Shown here: piece by piece, positions 42,334-51,620 of the stretch | Layout of the letters: every line of letters starts with the position of its first letter | Position numbering within the stretch: position 1 is the stretch's first letter | NCBI GenBank assembly: GCA_964472785.1 | Contig: CAYYMH010000008.1 | Span: 1-64,000 of the forward strand | Reading direction: 5' to 3' | Source: CAYYMH01 sp964472785 | Lineage (GTDB): Bacteria; Zhuqueibacterota; Zhuqueibacteria; Thermofontimicrobiales; Thermofontimicrobiaceae | DNA: 64,000 nucleotides | Notes under the pieces: generated by a model | The model's database searches: none | What the model was told of the DNA's origin: nothing | What the model saw: the letters and a program-made list of their open reading frames with translations, nothing else | Program-made: the position numbers and the translations under genes

Positions 42334-43818
42334 TTAATTGCGGCTAAATGATGTCAATAACATACAAATTTGATCCTGCACATTCATCACCACCTGCACA
42401 CTGCAGAGGAAATTGTTGAACATCGTTGAGAACACCAGCGGCTCACCATCCGCCGAAATAGCATACCCGGATAAGCAGCGCACATTGGAAATCGTACCTG
42501 TTTTTGCAAACACTTTTCCTTGTGCGATGGTGCCTTTCATGCGGTAACCAATGGTGCCATCAACTCCGGCAACAGGCAGTAAGTCCCGGTATATTTGACC
42601 AAACGGATGATAATACATTCGCCGGAAAATGTTAACGATGTGAGCCGGTGAAATATAATTATATCGCCCCAATCCGGAACCATCCATAAAACGATAGCTT
42701 TCATCTTCCAAACCAAAACGCTGCAACGTTTGGTGTAAAACCTTTTTGCCTTCCGAAAAAGTACCGGACTCGCCGAAATGCGTGCCCATGAGTTTGATCA
42801 TATTTTCTGCGTAAAGATTTTGTGACTCTTTCATTAATATTTTCAGGACTTCAGAAAATGGCATCGAGAAATGGGAAAAAAGGTAGGAACATTTTGTGGT
42901 ATCAATTTTTTCTTCCAAATCATCAGCATCCAAAGAATTTCCTGTCACCGGGATTCCTAAATTTTCTAATTCTTGTTTGAATGCAGCAGAAAAATAAAGG
43001 GTCGAATTGTGAATTGACATCCGTTGGCTGACGCTATCGCCAGGTTTTATCTTTCCGCTTGCGGTTATTATATTTGTATTCACTGCCCGGTCGAATTCAA
43101 TGTCCGTATCTTGCTCATCGATGTCCAGATTTACTTCAATGGTGACGTAATCAATAGCAGGCTCTGTTGCGAAATGAATTTCCTTACCGAGGCTGTCCGT
43201 TTGAATGCGTACCCTGAGATAATTTTCATTAAAATTCAATCCGCTAATTTCTGCAGCGTAAGAATATGGCAGGTTATCCACTGTCCAACCGTAACCGATG
43301 TGTTCGTCGTCAAAAATGTCATCCACACCGATAATGTCGCCTTCGATGCGGTGAATTCCCTTTGCTTTCAAAGAATCCGCCCAGGATCGAAATACATAAC
43401 AACTGTCCTCGTTTTCACAAAAGCGGTATCCGATAGTGGGATCGCCGCTCCCGATGATCACCAGATCGCCTTTTAATGTGCTATCCTCAACAACCCCGGT
43501 TGTAAATATTCGTGTTTCGTAACGGAACTCAGTCCCAAAATTAAGCAATGCTGCGGCGGACGTGGGGATTTTTTCATTGGAAGCCGGCATCATCAGCGTA
43601 TTGGCATTGTGCTGATACAGAATTTCTCCGGTTTTTGCGGACTGTACCATGACGCCTACCAGTGCAGTTTCCAATTCCGGAATCGAAATGTGACGGTCAA
43701 GTTGCAAGGCTAACTGTTCCTCTGCTGTCTTCACATGATGTGGCTGATAGGTTCCGGCACAGCCGGTAATGAGCAGTAAAAGGATGCAGAATCCGATTCG
43801 TTTTGCTTTTCGTTTCAT
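42334..43818 (-). CDS. dacB: D-alanyl-D-alanine carboxypeptidase / PBP4 family (peptidase S13)
   Basis: The 494-residue protein carries the three penicillin-binding motifs: SxxK in MPASNEKIPT, SxN in ESQNLYAEN, and KTG in FAKTGTISNVRCLSGY. The long insert between the first two motifs is typical of PBP4. A signal with a lipobox-like GCAG (LLLLITGCAGTYQP) suggests a lipoprotein. It trims peptidoglycan stem peptides or cuts cross-links in the periplasm. ATG 43818 has GAGGTG about six bases upstream and is preferred to a 12-residue longer frame. Confidence 0.9.
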   Translation of the reverse strand: MKRKAKRIGFCILLLLITGCAGTYQPHHVKTAEEQLALQLDRHISIPELETALVGVMVQSAKTGEILYQHNANTLMMPASNEKIPTSAAALLNFGTEFRYETRIFTTGVVEDSTLKGDLVIIGSGDPTIGYRFCENEDSCYVFRSWADSLKAKGIHRIEGDIIGVDDIFDDEHIGYGWTVDNLPYSYAAEISGLNFNENYLRVRIQTDSLGKEIHFATEPAIDYVTIEVNLDIDEQDTDIEFDRAVNTNIITASGKIKPGDSVSQRMSIHNSTLYFSAAFKQELENLGIPVTGNSLDADDLEEKIDTTKCSYLFSHFSMPFSEVLKILMKESQNLYAENMIKLMGTHFGESGTFSEGKKVLHQTLQRFGLEDESYRFMDGSGLGRYNYISPAHIVNIFRRMYYHPFGQIYRDLLPVAGVDGTIGYRMKGTIAQGKVFAKTGTISNVRCLSGYAISADGEPLVFSTMFNNFLCSVQVVMNVQDQICMLLTSFSRN

Positions 43819-43883
43819 AGAAAACACCTCAACAAAGAATTCAAATTTATTCAATCATTATATTTTCTGATGCAACTTCAGGG

Positions 43884-44879
43884 TTACCATCGAATCAAAA
43901 TTGATCCCCAGGTAAAACCAGAACCAAACGCTACCAAAACAACGTAATCTCCCGCTTTGATTTTACCAGTTGATAACGCTTCATCGAGCGCAATGGGAAT
44001 TGAAGCCGCTGTTGTGTTGCCATATTTGTGGATATTACTGAAAACCTGGTCCATTGTATAATTGAACCGTTTCGCGACTGCTTCGGTGATGCGTTGATTT
44101 GCCTGATGCGGAATAACCAGTTTCACCTGGTCCGGAGTAACATTGTTCGCCTCAAGACATTCTTCGATGGCTGAACAAAATTTTACCACCGCGTGTTTGA
44201 ACACCTGCCTGCCATTCATGTATGGATAAATGCTGCCGTCTTCCAGCATTTCAGACGTTAAGCGTGGTATATGTAAGCCCCCGGGATTTTCGATGAACAA
44301 TTCTTTGGCGAACCGACCATCGGCATGTAAATGTGAAGAGAGAATTCCGCGCTCAGCATCGTCGCTGGGTTCAACAATCGCCGCACCGGCGCCATCACCG
44401 AACAACACAGCCACATCCCGTCCGCGCGTGTTTAATTCCAAACCGGTGGAGTGAACTTCGGCACCCACGACTAATATTTTTTTGTACACACCGGTTTTAA
44501 TATACTGATCCGCAATAGATAGCCCGTAAATAAAACCGGTACACTGATTGCGCACATCCAGCGCCGGAACGCCGGGGATGCCCAGTTTCTCCTGCAACAG
44601 CACGCCTGATCCGGGAAATTGGTATTCAGGGCTTAACGTCGCAAAAATGATGAAGTCGATATCCTCGGCGGACAAATTCGCTTTTGCCAGCGCCTTTTTC
44701 GATGCTTCCAATGCCAGACCTGCTGCGCCGATTTCTTTGTCCACAAAACGCCGTTCCACAATACCAGCCCGTTCCCGAATCCATTCGTCGCTGGTATCCA
44801 TTATTTTTTCCAGATCAAAATTCGTTACCACCTTTTCCGGCACATAAAATCCGGTTCCGCTGATCTTCGCTCGTGTCAT
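43884..44879 (-). CDS. fabH: 3-oxoacyl-ACP synthase III (FabH)
   Basis: The 331-residue protein has the KAS III triad: C113 in RNQCTGFIYG, histidine in IPHQANQRI and asparagine in YGNTTAASIP. MTRAKISGTGFYVPEKVVTN and the C-terminal VAFGSGFTWGS fit FabH. It condenses acetyl- or branched acyl-CoA with malonyl-ACP to begin fatty-acid synthesis. It is not in the usual plsX-fabD-fabG cluster here, so it may be a second copy or serve another acyl starter. AGAGGAG precedes the ATG. Confidence 0.9.
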   Translation of the reverse strand: MTRAKISGTGFYVPEKVVTNFDLEKIMDTSDEWIRERAGIVERRFVDKEIGAAGLALEASKKALAKANLSAEDIDFIIFATLSPEYQFPGSGVLLQEKLGIPGVPALDVRNQCTGFIYGLSIADQYIKTGVYKKILVVGAEVHSTGLELNTRGRDVAVLFGDGAGAAIVEPSDDAERGILSSHLHADGRFAKELFIENPGGLHIPRLTSEMLEDGSIYPYMNGRQVFKHAVVKFCSAIEECLEANNVTPDQVKLVIPHQANQRITEAVAKRFNYTMDQVFSNIHKYGNTTAASIPIALDEALSTGKIKAGDYVVLVAFGSGFTWGSILIRW

Positions 44880-45109
44880 CTATTTCTCCTCTGATGGCTA
44901 AATAATTCAATCCAATATAGTAACAAATAGTAAAAAAGTCAAGGTGAAAAGGTGACCGCAGAAGCTCAAATCAGAACCACCTTATTGCTCGGAGCAATTT
45001 AGCTAAAATATTTTTGCAACACATTTTTTACTTGAAATTGAGTTCGATTATTACGATATTATCATTTGATAAAATGGTTTCGGCGCTATATTTAAAAAAA
45101 GATCACAAC

Positions 45110-45898
45110 ATGAACACAATAAAAATTCTCTCCTGGAACGTCAACGGTATTCGCGCGGTGTACAAGAAAAATTTTATGGACTGGTTTAAAACTGAACAAC
45201 CGGACCTTCTCTGCATTCAGGAAACAAAAGCGCAAGTTGAGCAAATCCCGGATGAAATTCAGAGTGCGGACGGATACCAAACCTTCGCTTCGTCTGCTTT
45301 AAGGAAGGGATACAGCGGCGTCGCGACGTTGAGTAAACTAAATCCCAAATCTATTAAGAATGGCATGGGCATTGAGAAATTTGACAGCGAGGGCAGATTT
45401 CTGGAATTGGATTTTGGCGGAGTCGTTTTATTCAATATTTATTTTCCTAACGGTAAGCTAAACAAACAACGGCTGCAATACAAAATGGATTTTTACGATG
45501 CGTTTCTTGAATATGCGGAGCACTTGAGAAAATCCGGAAAAAGTCTCATCATGTGCGGCGACGTGAACACAGCGCACAAAGAAATCGATTTGGCGCGTCC
45601 CAAAGAAAACGAAAGGACTTCCGGCTTTCTCCCGGAGGAGCGTGCATGGATCGATAAGTTCATCGCCCACGGTTACCTGGATACATTTCGAATGTTTGTC
45701 GGGGACGGTGGACACTACTCCTGGTGGGATTTACGCACCCGTGCCCGTGAGCGGGATATTGGCTGGAGAATTGATTATTTCTTTGTCAGCAACGATTTAG
45801 CAGATCAGGTGAAATCCGCATTTATTCTCAAAGAGGTGATGGGTTCGGATCACTGTCCGGTGGGAGTTGAAATCTCAGCGGAAATCTTTAACGCTTAA
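45110..45898 (+). CDS. xth: Exodeoxyribonuclease III (AP endonuclease)
   Basis: The 262-residue protein matches the ExoIII/EEP family from ILSWNVNGIRAV through CIQETKAQ (metal-binding glutamate), MCGDVNTAH, RERDIGWRIDYFFVS and the terminal GSDHCPVGVEI with the catalytic histidine. It cuts DNA 5' of abasic sites during base-excision repair. ATG 45110 (MNTIKILSWN) gives the usual family length; the extension to 45014 is not supported. The ribosome-binding site is weak. A DNA-repair partner, the Fpg-like gene, lies a few kilobases away. Confidence 0.93.
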   Translation: MNTIKILSWNVNGIRAVYKKNFMDWFKTEQPDLLCIQETKAQVEQIPDEIQSADGYQTFASSALRKGYSGVATLSKLNPKSIKNGMGIEKFDSEGRFLELDFGGVVLFNIYFPNGKLNKQRLQYKMDFYDAFLEYAEHLRKSGKSLIMCGDVNTAHKEIDLARPKENERTSGFLPEERAWIDKFIAHGYLDTFRMFVGDGGHYSWWDLRTRARERDIGWRIDYFFVSNDLADQVKSAFILKEVMGSDHCPVGVEISAEIFNA

Positions 45899-46249
45899 CT
45901 GGCGATAGCTCATAAGAATTAATTAAACAGAACAAAAGTTCATTTATATAGTTTGAGCTTTTTGAAATACATTGTTTTTTATAATGTTACTACCTAAATA
46001 CCGTTCATGTTTTTATTGGTGCGGTTATATTTGCTGACTTTCCTTTCACCATTGATCCTATTATTTACGAAACCAAGTCTATAATTGTAATTAATTCTTT
46101 TTTCAAAAAAAAGTTGTCAATATTTCTTGCTTAAAATCTAATATATATGTGAAAGATTCGCTAACAAATATTTATAATTTTAATATATTTCATTTCAACA
46201 AAACTGGAATTTACAAATGAACAGAATTATAAAAGATTATAGCGGAAAT

Positions 46250-46263
46250 CCCCCCCCCCCCCC
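46250..46263. repeat. Homopolymer run of 14 C
   Basis: Fourteen consecutive C residues in an otherwise AT-rich gap, about 250 bases upstream of a secreted-protein gene. Long C or G runs are prone to slippage and can vary in length between cells. Its exact length is also error-prone in sequencing. Confidence 0.8.
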
Positions 46264-46300
46264 GAGTAACATACTACGAGAAAAATAAAATTATAAGTTA

Positions 46301-46355
46301 AAGCCCAAATTGCAAGCAGTACAATAAATGTTGTTTGTGGTTTGGGCTTTTTTTT
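46301..46355 (+). terminator. Terminator-like hairpin with T-tract
   Basis: AAGCCCAAA (46301-46309) pairs with TTTGGGCTT (46341-46349), and T residues continue to 46355. The loop of 31 bases is long for a simple terminator and may contain more structure. It would end a plus-strand transcript beginning in the gap after xth, or the xth transcript itself. Confidence 0.55.
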
Positions 46356-46513
46356 CGATAAGATAATCAGAATTATTTCAATCAAGCTAATTATTTTTAG
46401 TAAGCACTGATTTTTTCGTTGTCGGAAGCACCAGCAGTCTTTTATAATTATACTAATTAAAAATTCATATCAAGATATTTTTAAAAAAATTTACTCAAAA
46501 GAGGAGAAAAACA

Positions 46514-48673
46514 ATGAAAAAATTAATTATATTTAAATTAGCTACAGTACTAATTATTACTTTTTTTGCAACAAATGTAACTTTTTCTAATATTGAATTG
46601 CTGCCTACTGATGAAGCAAAAACTTGTGCGTTACAAAATGCGAAAGTAATCTGGGGTAACCATGTTCAAATCAATAATGGAGTCACATTTACGAATTTGG
46701 AAAATGAACCAACAGCCTATATGTTTGCAATCTATAAGAAAAAAGGTGATTTCCCCTCCGAACAAGAAATAAATCTACAAATAGAACAAGGTCGCAATTT
46801 GCGAATTGAAGGAGAAAGAATTCTGGAAATTTCACAGAAGGCAAATGATTGGAAAAAAGTTGAAGAGGCATACGAGATTATTGATAAAGGCTGGAAGCAA
46901 ATGTTGGAGGAAGTTAACTTTGGTACAGTAGTTGTGAGTGACATAAGTGGTGTGTGTAAACCAGTAGAAATGTATGATGGTCTTCCCTTGAATTATGTAA
47001 CAATGATAGATGGCTTTGACCTGGCATCTGAAAAGCTTAACAAAAAGAATATACAATTTTCTCGATTTTTGTTTAATGGTTTATTTGAATATTTCGCTGA
47101 ATTTACAAATTCAAGGGAAAATGTGTATATAAATATGAAATTATTAGAAGTGTGTGAAACAAATCCAACCCACCAGGATTTTGATCTTAAGGATCGTTTG
47201 AAAAATAAGGAGAGCAATGTATTAGATATTCAAAATACCACAAAATCATTAAAAAAGACAACCATTGCGCCTTACGAAACCAAGCTTTCCGGAGTTCCTG
47301 ACTATCAAAGTTATTGTAGTATGTGCGCCGAACATGCTGCAGGTAATATTTTAGGGTATCATGATCATAGGGGATATCCACTCTTGGTAGAAGGAGGGAC
47401 CAAATGGACGAAGGGTAAAATAGATCCCGATGGTTATGGATATCTGCATTTATGTAGAGATGAATTAACCGAAACGATGAACTTTTTGGGATGTGGCATT
47501 GGCACCTATATTTATATGATAGATAATGGTATAAGGATATTATGCAATGATCCAACTTGGAATAGAAATTATAACTTTCAGTCTGTAGACAGAGGTTGGC
47601 ATACACCAGAAGCGGATTATAGCTTTGTCCAAAGCGAAATCAATGCTTATAGACCGATGGTTTATACATTGAAGTACCATTTGTGGGGTGGAGGAAGCGG
47701 GTATCATTCAGTAACGCTTATCGGGCATGGAGCGACTTATATAGATTATTATTATGTTTGTCATGATGTTAATCCCACAACAGGTACAGACATTCGTCTC
47801 TTTTGGGAAGAATTTATGTCCAATGGTCGCATTCATACAGTAGTACCTGGCAAATCATCTTATGCAAATAGCATCAATGTTTCATCACCGGTTTTGGAAA
47901 ATATCAAAGCAAGTTATTACAAAAATAAGATTGATTCACTCGTGAAAATAATTGACAATAATACAAAGCTTCTATTTGTTAAAAGTGATTCCGTAGATGT
48001 TGATGGTACCTCGAACTGTTGGATATATTGCTATACTTCTATCGACTCGCCAAAATACTATTATTGCCATGCAGATTTAGATTCGGCGTCTTTTGATAGT
48101 ATTTCGTACAATATTTTAACAGGCATAGGATGGATATCAAAAAGTTGGATTGATAGTGATTCCGCTATGTTTTTAGCAGAATTGCAGGGTGGAAGCGAGT
48201 TCAGGGAGCAAAATCCTAATTATCGAATCAAAGCTAGTTTAGGGCAATCTCTTGTTCCTCCTCCTTCTCCCCCTGAATGGTCTATAACATATATTTCTAA
48301 TGAGAATCCGAATAATAAAAAGCTAATAATAATCGATGCTACTTATTCACCTACAAATATTCCTAATTTCAAAGATAATACAATTTCATCGGAAGGTTAT
48401 GTATTAGATCAAAATTATCCCAATCCTTTTAACTCTCAAACAACGATTAAATATCAACTTAAGAAACCGTCAAATATAATAATAAGGATTTACAATCTCA
48501 TTGGTGAAGAGATAAAAATGTTAGTAAATAAAAAACAATCATCAGGAAATTATCAGGTTATGTGGGATGGTTGTAATTCTGCTGGTTCACCTGTCAGCAG
48601 TGGGATATACCTATATGAGATGTTTGTTGATAATAAATTTGTAAAATCCAGGAAAATGTTATTATTACAATAG
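46514..48673 (+). CDS. Secreted C39/C10-like cysteine-peptidase-type protein with sorting tail
   Basis: A 719-residue protein with a signal peptide (about 1-26). A central domain (about 260-460) has the pattern of papain-like bacterial peptidases: CSMCAEHAAGNILGYHDHRGYP with the probable nucleophile cysteine, then GYHSVTLIGHG with the probable histidine and VCHDVNP. The C-terminus has QNYPNPFNSQTT, IYNLIGEE, MWDGCNSAG and SSGIYLYEM, a sorting tail of the type IX kind. It should be exported and surface-attached. AGAGGAG precedes the ATG. Catalytic residues are assigned by pattern only. Confidence 0.7.
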   Translation: MKKLIIFKLATVLIITFFATNVTFSNIELLPTDEAKTCALQNAKVIWGNHVQINNGVTFTNLENEPTAYMFAIYKKKGDFPSEQEINLQIEQGRNLRIEGERILEISQKANDWKKVEEAYEIIDKGWKQMLEEVNFGTVVVSDISGVCKPVEMYDGLPLNYVTMIDGFDLASEKLNKKNIQFSRFLFNGLFEYFAEFTNSRENVYINMKLLEVCETNPTHQDFDLKDRLKNKESNVLDIQNTTKSLKKTTIAPYETKLSGVPDYQSYCSMCAEHAAGNILGYHDHRGYPLLVEGGTKWTKGKIDPDGYGYLHLCRDELTETMNFLGCGIGTYIYMIDNGIRILCNDPTWNRNYNFQSVDRGWHTPEADYSFVQSEINAYRPMVYTLKYHLWGGGSGYHSVTLIGHGATYIDYYYVCHDVNPTTGTDIRLFWEEFMSNGRIHTVVPGKSSYANSINVSSPVLENIKASYYKNKIDSLVKIIDNNTKLLFVKSDSVDVDGTSNCWIYCYTSIDSPKYYYCHADLDSASFDSISYNILTGIGWISKSWIDSDSAMFLAELQGGSEFREQNPNYRIKASLGQSLVPPPSPPEWSITYISNENPNNKKLIIIDATYSPTNIPNFKDNTISSEGYVLDQNYPNPFNSQTTIKYQLKKPSNIIIRIYNLIGEEIKMLVNKKQSSGNYQVMWDGCNSAGSPVSSGIYLYEMFVDNKFVKSRKMLLLQ

Positions 48674-48792
48674 TTGCCGAACACTTTTTAATAATTGGAT
48701 TTATTGCTACAGATATTCATAGACAAAAACGGATTTTAAAATATTTAATATCCTCTCAATATTCTATGGTAATGAAAAGTTCAAGCAGACAA

Positions 48793-48870
48793 TGTCATTC
48801 CTGCGAATGCAGGAATCTCCTGTGTACAAAGGAGATTCCTGATCTACGCTTCGCTCCGTCAGGAATGACA
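48793..48870. repeat. TGTCATTCCTG repeat element with two stems
   Basis: TGTCATTCCTG (48793-48803) and CAGGAATGACA (48860-48870) are perfect inverted ends. Inside, AGGAATCTCC (48811-48820) and GGAGATTCCT (48831-48840) form a perfect stem over a ten-base loop. This 78-bp form, with GCTTCGCTCCGTCAGGAATG text, is a widely scattered intergenic repeat in environmental bacterial genomes. Confidence 0.8.
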
Positions 48871-48940
48871 GCGCTTTGTTACCCTTATCTATTGAGTGGA
48901 TACAATATTTATTATACAAAGTTCTTCAAAACAAAGAAAT

Positions 48941-48970
48941 ATCCGTGAAAATCCATATTAATCCGTGGCA
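48941..48970. repeat. ATCCGTGGCA repeat fragment
   Basis: ATCCGTGAAAATCC followed by TTAATCCGTGGCA matches the reverse complement of the repeat at 8971-9000. It is one arm of the 'TGCCACGGATTAA' type. Confidence 0.45.
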
Positions 48971-49214
48971 AGAAAAAAGTGTCCGATAGAGATTTTTACA
49001 ATGATTTTTGTTATTTATTCAAAAAATAACTTTAGAAACGTACGTCTCACACATACTACACTTACCACAGCCAAATATTTTTCCAATTTTATTCACATTT
49101 AATAAAAAATTACTTGATTATTACTCACAATTTTACTATCTTCATTGATTTGTAAATTATAGTAATACGATAAAAATACATTGAGAATATAATAAGTTAG
49201 GGAGAGTGAGAAAA

Positions 49215-49640
49215 GTGAAAACATTCACACCAAAAGCAAAAGACGTCGACCGCAAGTGGTATGTCATTGATGCGAACAATCAGATATTAGGTCGGTTGGC
49301 TTCAAAAGTTGCGCATATTTTAAGAGGAAAACATAAGCCGACTTTTGCGCCTCATGTCGATACCGGCGATCATGTGATTATTATTAACGCGGATAAAATT
49401 CGTGTCACAGGTCGAAAAGCACAGCAAAAAAAGTACAAACGATATTCTGGTTACCCGGGCGGACTTAGGGAAACCACGTATGATGACATGATGGCTCAAT
49501 ATCCTGAGCGCGTTTTACACCATGCGATCAAAGGAATGTTGCCCAAAAACCGGTTGGGTCGGAAAATGATCAAAAAAGTTAAAATTTACGCCGGTGAAAG
49601 TCATCCGCACCATTCACAGAGTCCGCAACCTTTGGCGTAA
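49215..49640 (+). CDS. rplM: 50S ribosomal protein L13
   Basis: A 141-residue protein starting MKTFTPKAKDVDRKWYVIDA, with LRGKHKPTFAPHVDTGDHVII and the MLPKNRLGRKM segment of L13. I choose GTG 49215 because homologues start MKTF and a GGGAG site lies about ten bases upstream; the GTG at 49206 is the alternative. L13 is an early assembly protein of the large subunit. First gene of a conserved rplM-rpsI-rpsB-tsf-pyrH-frr block. Confidence 0.95.
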   Translation: MKTFTPKAKDVDRKWYVIDANNQILGRLASKVAHILRGKHKPTFAPHVDTGDHVIIINADKIRVTGRKAQQKKYKRYSGYPGGLRETTYDDMMAQYPERVLHHAIKGMLPKNRLGRKMIKKVKIYAGESHPHHSQSPQPLA

Positions 49641-49721
49641 CCTGTACGTTGAAAGTGGGATAGTATTGATAATTAAAGAAAGCATTATTTCACAAAATTG
49701 ATGTATTAACAGAGGTAGTCT

Positions 49722-50114
49722 ATGAAAGCAGCAGAATATTTGGCAACCGGGCGAAGAAAAGAATCTATCGCACGCGTTAGAATGAAATCCGGTTCAGGCA
49801 AAGTTGAAGTGAACCATAAATCACTTATCGATTATTTTAAAAGAGAAACCTTGAGAATGATTATTGAGCAGCCATTGGAGAAAACCGAGACCATCGAGCA
49901 GTTTGATATTGTTGCCGATGTGCAAGGTGGCGGCTTATCCGGTCAGGCAGGTGCGCTGCAATTGGGCATTGCACGCGCTTTGTTGAAATTTAATGAAGAA
50001 TTAAAACCGATTCTTCGTTCTAACGGATATTTAACTCGTGATCCGCGAGAGAAAGAACGTAAGAAATACGGACGAGCTGGCGCGCGCAAACGTTTTCAAT
50101 TTTCTAAACGATAA
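49722..50114 (+). CDS. rpsI: 30S ribosomal protein S9
   Basis: A 130-residue S9, with ATGRRKESIARVRMKSGSGK near the start, GQAGALQLGIARALL in the middle and the basic tail ending KRFQFSKR, which in S9 reaches the decoding-centre tRNA. It follows rplM by about 80 bases, the usual pairing. AGAGG lies before ATG 49722. Confidence 0.96.
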   Translation: MKAAEYLATGRRKESIARVRMKSGSGKVEVNHKSLIDYFKRETLRMIIEQPLEKTETIEQFDIVADVQGGGLSGQAGALQLGIARALLKFNEELKPILRSNGYLTRDPREKERKKYGRAGARKRFQFSKR

Positions 50115-50152
50115 ATTTTATTTTATTATTACACAACACACACTTCTTTATC

Positions 50153-50187
50153 ACGTCCGGGGTGCCGTATCACAGCGGTTTGGACGT
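50153..50187 (+). promoter_or_regulatory. Structured leader upstream of rpsB
   Basis: ACGTCC (50153-50158) and GGACGT (50182-50187) make a perfect outer stem around GGGGTGCCG and AGCGG, where CCG and CGG can pair as an inner stem. It sits 46 bases before rpsB, the position of ribosomal-protein autoregulatory leaders for S2. I cannot match it to a named leader class by eye. Confidence 0.45.
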
Positions 50188-50232
50188 ATCTTAACAGAAG
50201 TGGAGGATTAACCCAAAAACAGGAGAAATCGG

Positions 50233-50985
50233 ATGAATATCACGTTGCAAGATTTGTTAGTAGCCGGGACGCATTTTGGGCATTTGAAAAGGCGCTGGAA
50301 TCCCAAAATGAAGCCCTATATTTTTATGGAAAAAAACGGTATTTATATTATCGATATCAAAAAGACCGTAAAGTTACTCGAAGAAGCCTGTAAAGAAGCA
50401 GCAAACATTATCAAATCTGGTGAGAAATTTCTATTTATCGGTACTAAAAAACAGGCAAAGGAAATTATCAGAATTGAAGCCGAACGGTGTAATCAGTTTT
50501 ATGTTAACGAACGCTGGTTAGGTGGCACAATGACCAACTTCATTACGATCAAAAAAAGTGTTAAGCGACTGAAAAATTTGGAAAAAATGGCGACCGACGG
50601 AACGTATGATAAATTGGTGAAAAAGGAAATTTTACAGATTGAACGAGAAAAGGAAAAGTTGGAAAAAATATTAGGTGGAATCAAAGATATGAACAAATTA
50701 CCGGGTGCTATTTTTGTCGTGGACGTTAAAAAAGAGGCAATCGCAGTAGCCGAAGCAAACCGGCTCAATATTCCGGTTTTCGGCGTTATCGATACAAACT
50801 CGGATCCTGACCCGATTGATTTTCCGATCCCAGCCAATGACGATGCTTTTAAATCGATTAATGTGATCACTCATGCCATCGCAGACGCGATAATCGAAGC
50901 AAGTCAAACCCAAATATCTGAAGAGAAAGAAGAGGAAGGTATCGAGGAAAAGAAAGCTTTGGAAGAAGAAACTGAAGCGGAATAA
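50233..50985 (+). CDS. rpsB: 30S ribosomal protein S2
   Basis: A 250-residue S2 with AGTHFGHLKRRWNPKMKPYIF, FIGTKKQAKEII, RWLGGTMTNFITI and DTNSDPDPIDFPIPANDDA. The end is a long acidic extension (EEKEEEGIEEKKALEEETEAE) beyond the core S2 fold. S2 joins late in 30S assembly and binds S1. GGAG precedes the ATG. It starts the rpsB-tsf-pyrH-frr group. Confidence 0.97.
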   Translation: MNITLQDLLVAGTHFGHLKRRWNPKMKPYIFMEKNGIYIIDIKKTVKLLEEACKEAANIIKSGEKFLFIGTKKQAKEIIRIEAERCNQFYVNERWLGGTMTNFITIKKSVKRLKNLEKMATDGTYDKLVKKEILQIEREKEKLEKILGGIKDMNKLPGAIFVVDVKKEAIAVAEANRLNIPVFGVIDTNSDPDPIDFPIPANDDAFKSINVITHAIADAIIEASQTQISEEKEEEGIEEKKALEEETEAE

Positions 50986-51006
50986 TTTATCGAAGAGGAG
51001 ATAAAG

Positions 51007-51600
51007 ATGGCTATTACAGCTGATGATGTGAAAAAATTACGCGAAACCACCGGCGCCGGTATTATGGATTGTAAAAACGCGCTAAAAGAAACAGATGGGG
51101 ATTTAGATAAAGCAGTTGAATATTTACGCAAAAAAGGTATTGCCAAAGCAGAGAAAAAAGCCGGCCGTGAAACCAAAGATGGTCTGATTGACAGTTATAT
51201 CCATCCCGGTAGCAAACTGGGTGTTTTAGTCGAAGTCAATTGTGAAACCGACTTCGTTGCCAAAACAGATGATTTTAAAAAATTCGTGCGTGACATCGCT
51301 ATGCAGATTGCAGCAGCAAGTCCCATGGTCGTTAGTCGCGAAGATTTACCCCAGGACGTTATTGATAAAGAGATGAAAATTTATAAAACCCAGGCACAGG
51401 AGTCCAAAAAACCGGAAAACATCGCCGAAAAAATTGCTATGGGCAAAATGGAAAAATTTTACAAAGAAGTTTGTCTGATGGAACAGGGCTTTGTCAAAGA
51501 TCCGGAAAAAAGTGTTGAACAATATTTGAAAGAAACAATCGGCAAAATTGGTGAAAACATTTCTGTGCGACGTTTTGTTCGCTTTCAGCTTGGTGAATAA
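51007..51600 (+). CDS. tsf: Elongation factor Ts
   Basis: A 197-residue EF-Ts of the short type. The N-terminal UBA-like domain has KLRETTGAGIMDCKNALKET, and the core has GSKLGVLVEVNCETDFVAKTDDF, the motif that inserts into EF-Tu. It exchanges GDP on EF-Tu. It begins 21 bases after rpsB with a GAGGAG site, the universal arrangement. Confidence 0.97.
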   Translation: MAITADDVKKLRETTGAGIMDCKNALKETDGDLDKAVEYLRKKGIAKAEKKAGRETKDGLIDSYIHPGSKLGVLVEVNCETDFVAKTDDFKKFVRDIAMQIAAASPMVVSREDLPQDVIDKEMKIYKTQAQESKKPENIAEKIAMGKMEKFYKEVCLMEQGFVKDPEKSVEQYLKETIGKIGENISVRRFVRFQLGE

Positions 51601-51620
51601 TTCAGGAGAATTCGTCTTAC

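Larger units (their letters stand above)
45899..46513. other. Intergenic region with C-tract and terminator-like hairpin
   Basis: A 615-base gap. It holds a possible weak promoter (TTGTCA 46114-46119, 19 bases, TAATAT 46139-46144), a run of 14 C at 46250-46263, and a hairpin with T-tract at 46301-46355. No reading frame of note. The layout would fit a short untranslated RNA of about 200 bases, but nothing identifies one. Confidence 0.45.
48674..49214. other. Intergenic region before the ribosomal operon
   Basis: About 540 bases containing two dispersed repeats (48793-48870 and 48941-48970) and the AT-rich promoter region of rplM. A frame at 48766-48948 falls across the repeats and is not a gene. 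Confidence 0.45.

Noticed and set aside
48766..48948. 60-codon plus-strand frame before rplM
   Set aside because: It runs across an inverted repeat (48793-48870), which explains the open frame.
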